The notes under the pieces: model-generated
What the model saw: only the letters and a program-made list of their open reading frames with translations
The model's database searches: none
Told to the model about the DNA's origin: nothing
Program-made: the position numbers and the translations under genes
Part shown: positions 16,019 through 24,319 of the stretch, piece after piece
How the letters are laid out: each line of letters starts with the position of its first letter
How positions within the stretch are numbered: position 1 is the stretch's first letter
NCBI GenBank assembly: GCA_023401925.1
Contig: JAEXDA010000043.1
Coordinates: 434,001 to 498,000 of the forward strand
Direction of reading: 5' to 3'
DNA from: Bacillota bacterium
GTDB lineage: Bacteria > Bacillota > UBA4882 > UBA8346
DNA: 64,000 bases

Positions 16019-16549
16019 TTACAATGAATCCAACTTTTCCTTTAGTTGACAATACCACTGTAGCTGAACTTGATAGGGCATACGATTTAATCCGCTGGGG
16101 TTAGGCAAGACGAAATCAACGATCGAGGAGACGGCATTTTGTTGTTGTAAACCCCAATTAAAAGTATTTCCCTGAATCATGTAACGGTAAGTATCTTTTC
16201 CTAAATAAGCTGCGACCCGGGGTTGGTATTCTTGCAGTAATTCCATTAATCGTTTTGAGCCGGCCAGGAATTCTTCCCGGGTTAACTCCGCCGCAGTGGC
16301 TGTAGTCCGGGGAACGATATTGGTAATTCCGTAACCATAATTAAGAAGGAGATTGTCTTCTTCCGACCGAAGACGTTTCGGAGTAATCCTGGAATCATCT
16401 AATAATTTCCAAAAACGGTTGGAATGCCCTGCGAAATGATGTTGAGTGGCAGCACTCCGTAAACCGGGATTGATACCGATAAAAAGAATTTTCAAATCGT
16501 TTGCCAAAAGATTGGGAATTGCTAATTCAGAAATCAAAGTATGTCTCAA
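16019..16549 (-). CDS. mug: G/U mismatch-specific uracil-DNA glycosylase, Mug/TDG family
   Basis: 176 residues. The active-site strand ILFIGINPGLRSA (~21-33) and the second motif LPNPSGLNR (~148-156) define the Mug/TDG family, which removes uracil or thymine from mismatches with guanine and starts base-excision repair. RFWKLL (~45-50) is the family wedge-side helix. The start is a TTG overlapping the TGA of the upstream activase gene (TTGA), so translation is probably coupled. Its company with the CoA-activase genes has no obvious functional reason. Confidence 0.88.
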   Translation of the reverse strand: MRHTLISELAIPNLLANDLKILFIGINPGLRSAATQHHFAGHSNRFWKLLDDSRITPKRLRSEEDNLLLNYGYGITNIVPRTTATAAELTREEFLAGSKRLMELLQEYQPRVAAYLGKDTYRYMIQGNTFNWGLQQQNAVSSIVDFVLPNPSGLNRMPYQVQLQWYCQLKEKLDSL

Positions 16550-17538
16550 CCCGCCTGTATTGAAGGTTCAATAATCTTATCAGAGATCCGGTTACTCCAT
16601 TTACCGCATTTATCGCCAAGACAAGCAAGGCATATATTGTCCTGTTTTAATTCAACTACTTCACATTGGTTGGAACACCCACTACAATCGAAGCTTTCTG
16701 TTGTGATTGGGTTATGGACGATTTGCAATCCTTTAAAATGAGTTGATCCTTTTTGTACAACGGTTTCTTCCTTGGCAAGGATGGCAGCACCCAATGCTCC
16801 CATCACATCATAGTGTTCCGGGATGATTAAAGGATAACCCAATATTTCTTCAAATGCTTTCCGAATACCAAAATTGGCAGCTACGCCCCCCTGAAATATA
16901 ATGGGAGGTTTTAATTCCTTACCCTTTCCAAGATTACCTAAAAAATTACGGACTAAAGCTCTACATAAACCGGCTAAAATATCTTCTAGCGGATGCCCGG
17001 TTTGCTGTTTGTGAATCATGTCGGACTCTGCGAATACAGCACATCTACCAGCTATTCGAACTGGATGCTTACCCAAAGCCGCCTTTTTCCCCAATTCATT
17101 AATATGAATATTCAAACGAGCTGCTTGTTGATCCAGAAATGAACCTGTCCCAGCCGCACAAACAGTGTTCATCGCAAAGTCCTTTATAATGCCGTCACGG
17201 ATTAAGATTAATTTAGAATCTTGTCCGCCAATTTCAACAATGGTTTGCACTGCAGGAATTAAATCAAGGCAGGCAACGGCATGACAGGTTATTTCATTTT
17301 TGATTAAATCGGCGCCCAACAATTTACCGATTAACTGCCGTCCGGAACCTGTTGTTCCTAAGGCTGCTATCTCAATCTCTTTACTATCTTTGGCCAGTTC
17401 TATCAGCCCTTGCTGCACGGACGCAACGGGGTTGCCCTGAGAACGTAAATATAATTTTTTGACTAAATTTCCATGACTATCAATCAGAACTAAATTAGTA
17501 CTGACAGAACCAACATCAATTCCAAGATATAGCTTCAA
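16546..17538 (-). CDS. Acyl-CoA dehydratase activase (BcrAD/BadFG/HgdC family ATPase)
   Basis: 330 residues. It begins with the ASKHA phosphate loop YLGIDVGSVSTNLVLID and has EIGGQDSKLI (~102-111), NTVCAAGTGSFLDQQA (~124-139) and GRCAVFAESDM (~165-175). The cysteines in the last two motifs hold the 4Fe-4S cluster shared between subunits. The C-terminus (~285-315) has five further cysteines, CSGCSNQC and CLACLGDKC. HgdC-like proteins use ATP to deliver one low-potential electron to 2-hydroxyacyl-CoA dehydratases or benzoyl-CoA-reductase-like enzymes. Here it is the downstream gene of a set with two DUF2229-type proteins; no dehydratase pair is visible, so its substrate is unknown. Confidence 0.88.
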   Translation of the reverse strand: MKLYLGIDVGSVSTNLVLIDSHGNLVKKLYLRSQGNPVASVQQGLIELAKDSKEIEIAALGTTGSGRQLIGKLLGADLIKNEITCHAVACLDLIPAVQTIVEIGGQDSKLILIRDGIIKDFAMNTVCAAGTGSFLDQQAARLNIHINELGKKAALGKHPVRIAGRCAVFAESDMIHKQQTGHPLEDILAGLCRALVRNFLGNLGKGKELKPPIIFQGGVAANFGIRKAFEEILGYPLIIPEHYDVMGALGAAILAKEETVVQKGSTHFKGLQIVHNPITTESFDCSGCSNQCEVVELKQDNICLACLGDKCGKWSNRISDKIIEPSIQAG

Positions 17539-17550
17539 GATTTGCCTCCG

Positions 17551-18648
17551 TTATCCGTGAGCGCGCTTTTTTTTACGTTGATATTGTAACATATCGATAA
17601 AAGCCTCAAGTCTGGTAAGTATACCGGCTTCCCCCGAATGCTCATCAATAATGATATTGAGAACTGGAATATTAAGTTCCCGAGAGATAGTAGGTAGGAC
17701 CTGCATTGCAATAATTTCCGGCATGCAGGTAAAAGGAGCTAATTCGATAACCCCGTCATAACGGTTTATTCCTGCATTAACCGTTAGGGCAACGGTTTCC
17801 AGGCCATGTCCTCCTACAAAATTGCATAAATATGGACGAGCCGTTAATTTTAAATTTTGGTTCCAATTGGGATGAATAATACTAAAAATTAAATGATCCC
17901 GGATCCATTCAGTAAAATAAATCGATCGTTCAACCAGAACGCCCATTTCTCCTAGGATACGTTCCATTTCAAAATTGGCGTTCGGTTCAAGCACCATATA
18001 TATTTCCCCCAATAAGACAATTTTTAAAGGAACATCATTATCCTTTACAGGAAGAGACTGTAACTCTTTGAAATAGTTTTCAGAAGTAACCTTAATGTCC
18101 TTTCCTAAATCAGTTTGATCCAGATGATGGTAAAATTTTTTCTGGAGTTCAGTTACACTTCCTGAACCCATTTCCTTAGCCCGAACTTGGTTGGCAATTC
18201 GATCAAAACGATCAAGGGCGACAGCTTTTAACCAAGCCAAATGAATCGCTTTGCTTAAATCGGCTAAACGATGCTTAGGAATATAGCGTTTAATCTTATT
18301 CCATAACTCCATCGGGTGAGTTTTCGGTGCTTCCAAAACTAAAAAATCAATAGAATAACCGGCATCCTGCAGAATTTCCCGTTGTTGTTCACCATAATAG
18401 CCGAAACGGCATGGCCCTATGCCTCCGGCCATTAATATTAATTCAGCTCCCGTTTCGATGGCTTCAACATAATTTCCAAGATTAATTTTTAAAGGAAAAC
18501 AAGCAAATTCAGGCGCCAATTGGGTCCCAAGTTCGATGGTACGCGGCGTTATCGGCGGAGGAATAATAGGTTCCATACCTAACTCTGACAATAAAGTTCG
18601 GAACGGGATATAAGAATTTCCAATATGGGGAAAGGTAACTTTTAACAT
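17551..18648 (-). CDS. CoA-activase-associated protein, 2-hydroxyacyl-CoA dehydratase D-like
   Basis: 365 residues, cytoplasmic. KVTFPHIGNSYIPFRTLLSE at the start and GGIGPCRFGYYGEQQ (~74-88) match the third module of the large acyl-CoA dehydratase activase-related proteins; cysteines in FACFPLKI (~48) and GPCRFGYY may bind an iron-sulfur cluster. In many Bacillota this module, the DUF2229 module and the activase are one ~1,400-residue polypeptide; here they are three genes. It overlaps the upstream gene by seven bases and is 12 bases from the activase gene. Function unproven. Confidence 0.8.
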   Translation of the reverse strand: MLKVTFPHIGNSYIPFRTLLSELGMEPIIPPPITPRTIELGTQLAPEFACFPLKINLGNYVEAIETGAELILMAGGIGPCRFGYYGEQQREILQDAGYSIDFLVLEAPKTHPMELWNKIKRYIPKHRLADLSKAIHLAWLKAVALDRFDRIANQVRAKEMGSGSVTELQKKFYHHLDQTDLGKDIKVTSENYFKELQSLPVKDNDVPLKIVLLGEIYMVLEPNANFEMERILGEMGVLVERSIYFTEWIRDHLIFSIIHPNWNQNLKLTARPYLCNFVGGHGLETVALTVNAGINRYDGVIELAPFTCMPEIIAMQVLPTISRELNIPVLNIIIDEHSGEAGILTRLEAFIDMLQYQRKKKRAHG

Positions 18649-19589
18649 GCAATATGCTGGTGTTTTATCAAGTCAACAAAAGCCTCTATTCGAGTTAGCA
18701 TACCAGCTTCTCCGCTCTGTTCTTCATAGTTTAAGATTAAAAAAGGTTTGTTTATTTTTTGAATCCGGCGCCCGATCAGATCGCTGACTATGGCTTCCGG
18801 ACCACAGGCAAAGGGAGTAATATGAATAAAACCATCCATCGCGGTACTATTTTCATTCATAAGCCAATCTAAAGCGTCAAATTGCACTTTCCCGATAGTC
18901 CAAAAAAGTTTTTTTGAAAGTTTACCTGAGCCGATTCCCTGAAGCTTTTTTGGCATCATCTCAGGAGTATATACAAATACTTTTTGCTGCGCAAGAATTT
19001 TTAATAAATCCAAATTTAAACATCCATCATATAGACAATAAGGATGTCCAAGCAATCCAATGTTTAACTCTGAGGAATCTGTGGCTTGAAATTGTAATTT
19101 TTGGATAATCTCTAAAGCCGGTTGATAAATTTTGTCATAACAGTCTTTCCGAAGATTTTGTTGTTTACCAGGTGAAATCCCTATACGCTGTGCCGATTGG
19201 CAAAGGCTGCTCATGATATCTAAGTTGCGGATTCCCATCCGAACAATCAATAATTTCCCACGGGACTCCGGAACAGCATGATTTATGATGTCCGGCAACC
19301 CCATAAATTTAGGGCAAATGAAGGCATCTTTTTGCACTTGAAGAAGGTGGGGAATCATGATCCAATCGACCTGATCGATTAGAGTGATTACATGACCTAA
19401 AAAAATTTTTATTGGCAGACATAATTCTTCAATTGCCGCATCAATCCCGGCTTTCATGATCTTTGGATCGGTTGCCGGAGATTTTTTCACCTCACAACCC
19501 GCATCCATCCAAAATTGTTCCCAGATGTTGCCATACCAAAAATATAATAACGCTCTAGGTATTCCTATTTTCAACTGTTTTCCCATCAT
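18642..19589 (-). CDS. DUF2229 family CoA-activase-related protein
   Basis: About 315 residues from the ATG at 19589 (a TTG two codons earlier is also possible; no strong ribosome site for either). KIGIPRALLYFWYGNIWEQF and IEELCLPIKIFLGHV (~55-69) with ICPKFMGLPDII (~90-101) are DUF2229 signatures, with cysteines that could hold a cluster. It is the first of the three-gene set and overlaps the next gene. Probable partner of the activase in an ATP-driven electron-transfer complex; the acceptor is not in the window. Confidence 0.82.
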   Translation of the reverse strand: MMGKQLKIGIPRALLYFWYGNIWEQFWMDAGCEVKKSPATDPKIMKAGIDAAIEELCLPIKIFLGHVITLIDQVDWIMIPHLLQVQKDAFICPKFMGLPDIINHAVPESRGKLLIVRMGIRNLDIMSSLCQSAQRIGISPGKQQNLRKDCYDKIYQPALEIIQKLQFQATDSSELNIGLLGHPYCLYDGCLNLDLLKILAQQKVFVYTPEMMPKKLQGIGSGKLSKKLFWTIGKVQFDALDWLMNENSTAMDGFIHITPFACGPEAIVSDLIGRRIQKINKPFLILNYEEQSGEAGMLTRIEAFVDLIKHQHIAC

Positions 19590-19657
19590 AATCAATATTT
19601 CTAATCGTTTTTAACTTTTCCTTCTTTTTGTTTTTTTTTATACCGGCTTATTTGTTC

Positions 19658-20239
19658 TTAAGAATTTGTGACATTTTGGAAACTACTTCTTTTTAAAACC
19701 TCTTGAACCGCCAGTGTAGTGATTTTTGCGCCATCTTCGACCAAATCGGCATCATCCATTTTTCCTAAATCGCCGACACCAATAATAACTGGAATATTAA
19801 GTTGACTTAAAACATCAACTGTATCGCCTTCAACTTTGGTATGCCCGGCCGCTTCCGGGTATCCGTCCTTATCAACTGGTACATTGACGACATTACCTTC
19901 CCGAGTGATTGAAGCAGTAATCGGCACACCATCAACTCCGGCAGTATTGGAGGCGACTGCAACCACGCCTAAAATCTCTAGGTCGGAATCGGCAGCCAGT
20001 GTACGAAGAATAGTTTCTCCTTTTCCCTCACCCTGACAGCCACAGTCATCTACCATGACTAAGACGGGGTCATGAGCAGCTTTTTTAATCGCTGCTGATA
20101 TTTCTTTTCCTTGGGCATTGGTTGGATTCCCTCCCGAAAAAGAGATCGATCGTCCGCCTACATTGCGGGCTACTTTCTCAACAACTTTTTGGGCAACTCG
20201 ATCCCCATCCGTAATCACTATAATTTTTCTTTTATCCAC
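19658..20239 (-). CDS. spoVAE: Stage V sporulation protein AE, N-terminal (SpoVAEa-type) protein
   Basis: 193 residues, soluble. KIIVITDGDRVAQKVVEKVA at the start, DPVLVMVDDCGCQGEGKGE (~57-75) and ILGVVAVASNTAGVDGVPI (~88-106) match the SpoVAEa domain found in spore formers, whose role in dipicolinate movement is unclear. The start is GTG with AAAGGAG ~11 bases upstream. The rest of the spoVA operon is absent here; instead it follows two DUF3189 genes, spoIIP and a DUF1614 gene, suggesting a sporulation transcription unit from ~23.0 kb. Confidence 0.85.
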   Translation of the reverse strand: MDKRKIIVITDGDRVAQKVVEKVARNVGGRSISFSGGNPTNAQGKEISAAIKKAAHDPVLVMVDDCGCQGEGKGETILRTLAADSDLEILGVVAVASNTAGVDGVPITASITREGNVVNVPVDKDGYPEAAGHTKVEGDTVDVLSQLNIPVIIGVGDLGKMDDADLVEDGAKITTLAVQEVLKRSSFQNVTNS

Positions 20240-20241
20240 AG

Positions 20242-20697
20242 CTATTTCAGCTCCTTTGATGAATTAACCATTCTCAATATCTTATGATAATTTGTTCGGA
20301 TACCAATGGCTGCCAGATACTTTCCCAAAGGGCGTGTTGACCTTTTCTGAGAAAGACGTTCTCCCATTCGGATAATGAAATTACAAATACCTTTTACTTC
20401 AAAAACACCCAAAAAGATCCATTGTGAAAAGTTAACGCCTCTTTGAGATAAAATACTCTCGATAGTCTGTAAAGCAAGAGAAATATTGGCATCAAAATTA
20501 ATTACATAGATTTGTGAATTTATATTTTCTCCTATAAAATGAGGGACTCCATAGTCACCGGATATTAGTCGATCATCGGACATTTTTGAGATTTCTCGAA
20601 TAGTTGGAATCCTTTCCTTGGGGAGCTTTTGTAAATGTATGTAAGCGGCAATCATTGCAGGAAAAAGTTGTCGATTACAATAATAAAAAAATTTCAC
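20242..20697 (-). CDS. DUF3189 family protein (second copy)
   Basis: 151 residues. KFFYYCNRQLFPAMIAAYIH at the start parallels the adjacent DUF3189 paralogue (KIVYHCYGGAHASPTAAAIH), as does the later IFLGVF/FVDCVQ strand. This copy has lost the glycine- and histidine-rich first loop (YCNRQLF against YHCYGGAH), so it may be a diverged or regulatory partner. Function unknown. It starts within the stop of the paralogue (ATGA overlap) and ends two bases before spoVAE. Confidence 0.75.
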   Translation of the reverse strand: MKFFYYCNRQLFPAMIAAYIHLQKLPKERIPTIREISKMSDDRLISGDYGVPHFIGENINSQIYVINFDANISLALQTIESILSQRGVNFSQWIFLGVFEVKGICNFIIRMGERLSQKRSTRPLGKYLAAIGIRTNYHKILRMVNSSKELK

Positions 20698-21158
20698 GCG
20701 TCATTACCTATAATTGCGATGATTTTTTTTACTTTTGCTGCTAAAATCGGAAAGGATAAAATGGTTCCTAAAGTAACAATCGGTCTACCGATATTGACCC
20801 ATCCCATGGCCCTGGAAGAAAAACCCCCGGTTACCATCAAGGGATTAAAAAGTTGTACGCAGTCTACAAAACGATATTCTGATGGGTCCCCTCCTGTTAA
20901 TTGAATAAATTCCAGAATAATTCGGATGACCAGTCCGGCTGCGTTTCTTCTTGCAAGAATGAATACTTCATTTTCCCACGGGTCTTTTCCAATCAAAATA
21001 AGTTTGCCATGTTCCTTGTTGGTAATTTGGTCAAAATAAGGGATTCTTTTAAACTCTTTCCACCTCGGTAAACGATCATGCCTCAGAATTCCCAAATGAA
21101 TTGCTGCCGCGGTCGGTGAAGCATGGGCGCCTCCGTAACAATGGTAAACGATTTTCAA
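20694..21158 (-). CDS. DUF3189 family protein (first copy)
   Basis: 154 residues. The opening KIVYHCYGGAHASPTAAAIH and the early basic RHDRLPRWKEFKRIPYFD are typical of DUF3189, a family I know only from spore-forming Bacillota and without assigned function. A mildly hydrophobic end (~128-150) could be an amphipathic or membrane-near helix. It lies five bases after spoIIP and overlaps the second copy by four bases, so the pair is cotranslated. Confidence 0.78.
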   Translation of the reverse strand: MKIVYHCYGGAHASPTAAAIHLGILRHDRLPRWKEFKRIPYFDQITNKEHGKLILIGKDPWENEVFILARRNAAGLVIRIILEFIQLTGGDPSEYRFVDCVQLFNPLMVTGGFSSRAMGWVNIGRPIVTLGTILSFPILAAKVKKIIAIIGNDA

Positions 21159-21163
21159 GAATT

Positions 21164-22294
21164 TTATCTCTCCTGATTGGATTGATCGTCATTCTTTCCT
21201 TCATTTTGAGAGTTAGAAATTTCACTTTCTTCATCTTCGCCCATTGCACCCGTAAATTCTTTACTTAAATTTTTGAAGCCTCCGCGATTGATTAAAAAGA
21301 ATACCCCAATACCGCCGATTAGAGCCGCGATAATCCAAAATAAACTGCGAATGCTTCCACGATTAATAAATCGGGCGCCCCGGTTTCCATATAATACATC
21401 TTTTGATGCGGCTGCGAAAATTTGAGCGCCTCTTTCAGCAGCAATTTTACTATTTGTATCAGTTCCAAACTCCAGCAAAATGCTACGGGGCCCTAAATCT
21501 TGGTTGTATTTTCCTTTTCCATAGAAAATACCTTTAATAAAGCCGGGATATTTCCGATCACAGCTTTCTTTAATGCGTTTAGCGAAGTCATTATTGGCTT
21601 GAAAATTGGGGTTTTGACGCCCTACAACAAGCTGTACTTTGGTAACACCCTGGTTATTAATGACATCGCTATACATTTGGGCAGGCACAGCATCCCGGTG
21701 TACATCAAGTAACGTTGTCGGTTGTTTTTTCAACAGTTGCACCGCAGTCCGTCTAGAGCGATCATATGCCATTGCATCATGGGGATCGTGAGCGTTCTTA
21801 GAATGAATTACCGGGATACCATTTTTTTCAAAAGCATTGGTTAGACTATCCCCGACTTGAAAGATCCCTCCACGTCCAAACTTGCTTGAAGTCCCATCCC
21901 CCGGAATATAGGATTCGTCAGAGTGGGTGTGATAAATTGCAATCGGTCCTTTAGCATTTGATTCTCCTCTTAAAAATTCGCCACTCAGTAGATAACTCCA
22001 TAAATCTTTTAATTCACTAATTGTGGATGCCGTTAATTTTTCTTTTCGAACCAGCTTCACAGTGGCCAAATTATCATGGACTTTAACGACTCGGTAAAGA
22101 TTGTTTTGACTATCCAAATACTCATCTCCAACGACAATTTGATGAGCTGTACTTGTAACTACTTTTCCGTGTTCATCGCGTAAAGTCATATATTTTCCGG
22201 ACAATTCCATTTCGGCAAATGCGGTATTGGTGATCAACAATACCGGTATCAGGAGGAATGTGAATAAATAAAAGAAATAGATGATTCGTTTCAT
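21164..22294 (-). CDS. spoIIP: Stage II sporulation protein P (engulfment peptidoglycan hydrolase)
   Basis: 376 residues. A signal-anchor segment (~5-25), then the SpoIIP domain with IAIYHTHSDESYIPGDG (~118-134), TTLLDVHRDAVPA (~193-205) and SILLEFGTDTNS (~273-284), containing the histidines and glutamate that bind zinc. A second hydrophobic segment (~320-340) is followed by an acidic tail. SpoIIP is an amidase and endopeptidase that with SpoIID and SpoIIM degrades peptidoglycan during engulfment. The C-terminal membrane segment and acidic tail are unusual compared with Bacillus SpoIIP. It overlaps the upstream DUF1614 gene by four bases. Confidence 0.9.
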   Translation of the reverse strand: MKRIIYFFYLFTFLLIPVLLITNTAFAEMELSGKYMTLRDEHGKVVTSTAHQIVVGDEYLDSQNNLYRVVKVHDNLATVKLVRKEKLTASTISELKDLWSYLLSGEFLRGESNAKGPIAIYHTHSDESYIPGDGTSSKFGRGGIFQVGDSLTNAFEKNGIPVIHSKNAHDPHDAMAYDRSRRTAVQLLKKQPTTLLDVHRDAVPAQMYSDVINNQGVTKVQLVVGRQNPNFQANNDFAKRIKESCDRKYPGFIKGIFYGKGKYNQDLGPRSILLEFGTDTNSKIAAERGAQIFAAASKDVLYGNRGARFINRGSIRSLFWIIAALIGGIGVFFLINRGGFKNLSKEFTGAMGEDEESEISNSQNEGKNDDQSNQER

Positions 22295-23007
22295 TTCTCT
22301 CTCTCCTTTTCGCTTAACCCTTCCGTCCGTTCCGTTTCTTGATGCTGATTCTCAGTTCCCTCGGGATGATCCAATGCTTCACGGAGTGCTTCCGGGCGAT
22401 CTTCTTTCGCGGGGCCGCCTTGGAGCGCCTCGCGGCTTTCCCCGATGATTTCTGCCAGTAATACCGCTAGGACGGCCGCAACTACCAAGGTATCAAAAAC
22501 TCCACCGCCCCCAATTAAGGTTGGAACGTTTGTACCACGTACTTCAAAAATATGGACAATATCCATAGCCAGAATTCCCATTGTTGCGATAACGAAAGCC
22601 AAACGTCGCGACCTTCCGGCTATGTAAGCGATAATTCCAGCGATGATTGCCCACAAATATTGAGGTTCTATAAAACCACGGCTGGTATCAAAGGAATATA
22701 GTTTATTGACTCCATATAAGACGCCGGTTGTAATAACAATTCCAATAATTGAACGGACCCACTCTTTTGGACTGCCTGCCTTCACTAAAACATAAACGGC
22801 TAAAACAAGCGGCAAAACAGCCCCTCCTATATTCAAACTTATATTGGGCGTACGTGAAAGCGGTATATCGATAAAACTGCCCACAATCATGGCTCCGATA
22901 AAAACCAATCCCCCGCGATCGCTTAAATAGAGCCGGTCCAATATTTGATGCGCTAACCCAAAAAAAATTAATACACTCACCAATAGTAATAAAATGATGC
23001 CTATCAC
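22291..23007 (-). CDS. DUF1614 family membrane protein
   Basis: 238 residues with about six membrane spans between residues 1 and 185 and a charged tail (~190-238) rich in Glu and Arg. GAMIVGSFIDIPLSR (~38-52) and TLIGGGGVFDTLVVAAVLAVL (a glycine loop followed by a final span, ~162-182) fit the DUF1614 family. Function unknown. First gene of the spoIIP/DUF3189/spoVAE group, overlapping spoIIP by four bases, so a sporulation role is a reasonable guess. Confidence 0.75.
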   Translation of the reverse strand: MIGIILLLLVSVLIFFGLAHQILDRLYLSDRGGLVFIGAMIVGSFIDIPLSRTPNISLNIGGAVLPLVLAVYVLVKAGSPKEWVRSIIGIVITTGVLYGVNKLYSFDTSRGFIEPQYLWAIIAGIIAYIAGRSRRLAFVIATMGILAMDIVHIFEVRGTNVPTLIGGGGVFDTLVVAAVLAVLLAEIIGESREALQGGPAKEDRPEALREALDHPEGTENQHQETERTEGLSEKEREK

Positions 23008-23083
23008 CCAAGTCGACCTCCTTTCCCCATATAGTGGCCTGCTTTACAATTGTTTATGCTGGTAAATCAATGGATAAATAAAT

Positions 23084-23113
23084 ACAAAAAGACCAACTTT
23101 TTGAAGTTGGTCT
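23084..23113 (-). terminator. Terminator after the S1-domain gene
   Basis: Stem AGACCAACTT (23090-23099) with AAGTTGGTCT (23104-23113), four-base loop, followed by TTTTTGTATTTATT on the minus strand. It ends the cmk-ispH-S1 operon. Confidence 0.8.
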
Positions 23114-23138
23114 CAGAAGTAATATTTTATCTTACAAT

Positions 23139-24314
23139 TTATTTCTTAAAGAATTGTCCTAAATTTTGAGTGATGGCTCCGTCTCCCTGAGAATTTAAAT
23201 ACTGCTCCAACTCTTGCTTATTTTGATCTTGAGCCACTTGACTCAAACTCAATGAAATTTTCCGGCCCGCTCGATCAATCTTGATGATTTTGGCCTGGAC
23301 GGACTGACCGATAGTAAGAACCTCTTCCGGTTTCGTGATTCGTTTATCCGAAATTTGCGAGATATGAACCAAACCATCGACTTCTTGTGCCAGATTTACA
23401 AAAGCGCCGAATGGTTCCATTCTTACGACTTTTCCCGGGTAAACCGCGCCTTCCTGAAATCCCATTATTGCTTGGTCCCATGGGTGAGTCTGCAGTTGTT
23501 TTAAAGAAAGTGAAATTCTTTTGGAAGCAGCATCTACTTTTATAACTGCAACTTCTACTTGGTCGCCTTCTTTTAATAATTCCTTTGGTGAACGAACACG
23601 CATCCAGCTCATTTCGGATACATGAATAAGACCTTCAATTCCCGAACCTAAATCCACAAAAGCGCCAAAATCAGTAATCCGGGTGACACAGCCATTTCTC
23701 CGTTCACCTTCGCGGATGGTGCTAAAAAACGCCATTTCGGCTTTTTTTCTTTCTTCTTCCAGTAGCACCCGCCTTGAAACGACTACCCTCTTTTTGGAAC
23801 GATCGTATTCTAAAATGCGGACGGGGACATCTTTACCGGCTAATGATTCCAAATTAGCGCTTTGTCCGCTTTGGGAAGCAGGCATAAACGCCCGAATACC
23901 TTCTAAGTTAACTGTTAAACCGCCTTTAACCAGTTCCATGATTTTACCGTTCATCGTTTTTCCGGCTGTAAAGGCTTCCTCCAATATTAACCAATGTTGT
24001 TCTTCATCCACCAAACGTTTTGAAAGCAAAATTTTATCTTCGCCACCGCTTCGAGTGACCATAACCCTTATGATATCTCCCGTTTTGACTGCTTCTCTAG
24101 CGGAAGCAATTGGTTTCGAAGATAATTCCGCCAACGGTACTACTAAGTCGGATTTTCCCCCTATGTCTACGAAAGCTGCATCATCGCGAACAATGATGAC
24201 TTTGGCATCAATAATTTGCCCTTCTTCTAACCCTTGAAAACGATCCTCCGGCCATTCAAACTCAAATTTTTCCTCTTGAGCTTCATTCACCAAATCTTGT
24301 TGTTTCAATTCCAC
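23139..24314 (-). CDS. S1 RNA-binding domain protein, ribosomal protein S1 homologue
   Basis: 391 residues with four S1 domains at ~30-98, 112-178, 197-266 and 282-351; the last two have the best matches (GCVTRITDFGAFVDLGSGIE and GKVVRMEPFGAFVNLAQEVD). Bacillota S1 homologues (YpfD type) are shorter than the six-domain proteobacterial S1 and bind mRNA on the 30S subunit or act as regulators. It is third in cmk-ispH-S1, a standard Bacillota and Clostridia order in which IspH and S1 can even be fused. Confidence 0.9.
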   Translation of the reverse strand: MELKQQDLVNEAQEEKFEFEWPEDRFQGLEEGQIIDAKVIIVRDDAAFVDIGGKSDLVVPLAELSSKPIASAREAVKTGDIIRVMVTRSGGEDKILLSKRLVDEEQHWLILEEAFTAGKTMNGKIMELVKGGLTVNLEGIRAFMPASQSGQSANLESLAGKDVPVRILEYDRSKKRVVVSRRVLLEEERKKAEMAFFSTIREGERRNGCVTRITDFGAFVDLGSGIEGLIHVSEMSWMRVRSPKELLKEGDQVEVAVIKVDAASKRISLSLKQLQTHPWDQAIMGFQEGAVYPGKVVRMEPFGAFVNLAQEVDGLVHISQISDKRITKPEEVLTIGQSVQAKIIKIDRAGRKISLSLSQVAQDQNKQELEQYLNSQGDGAITQNLGQFFKK

Positions 24315-24319
24315 TGTAT

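Noticed and set aside
22703..23011. 102-codon minus-strand ORF over the DUF1614 gene
   Set aside because: Same-strand shifted frame; the DUF1614 frame has the membrane-span pattern and the coupled stop.
23683..24237. 184-codon plus-strand ORF
   Set aside because: Antisense to the four-S1-domain gene; serine/leucine-rich composition and no ribosome site or family feature.
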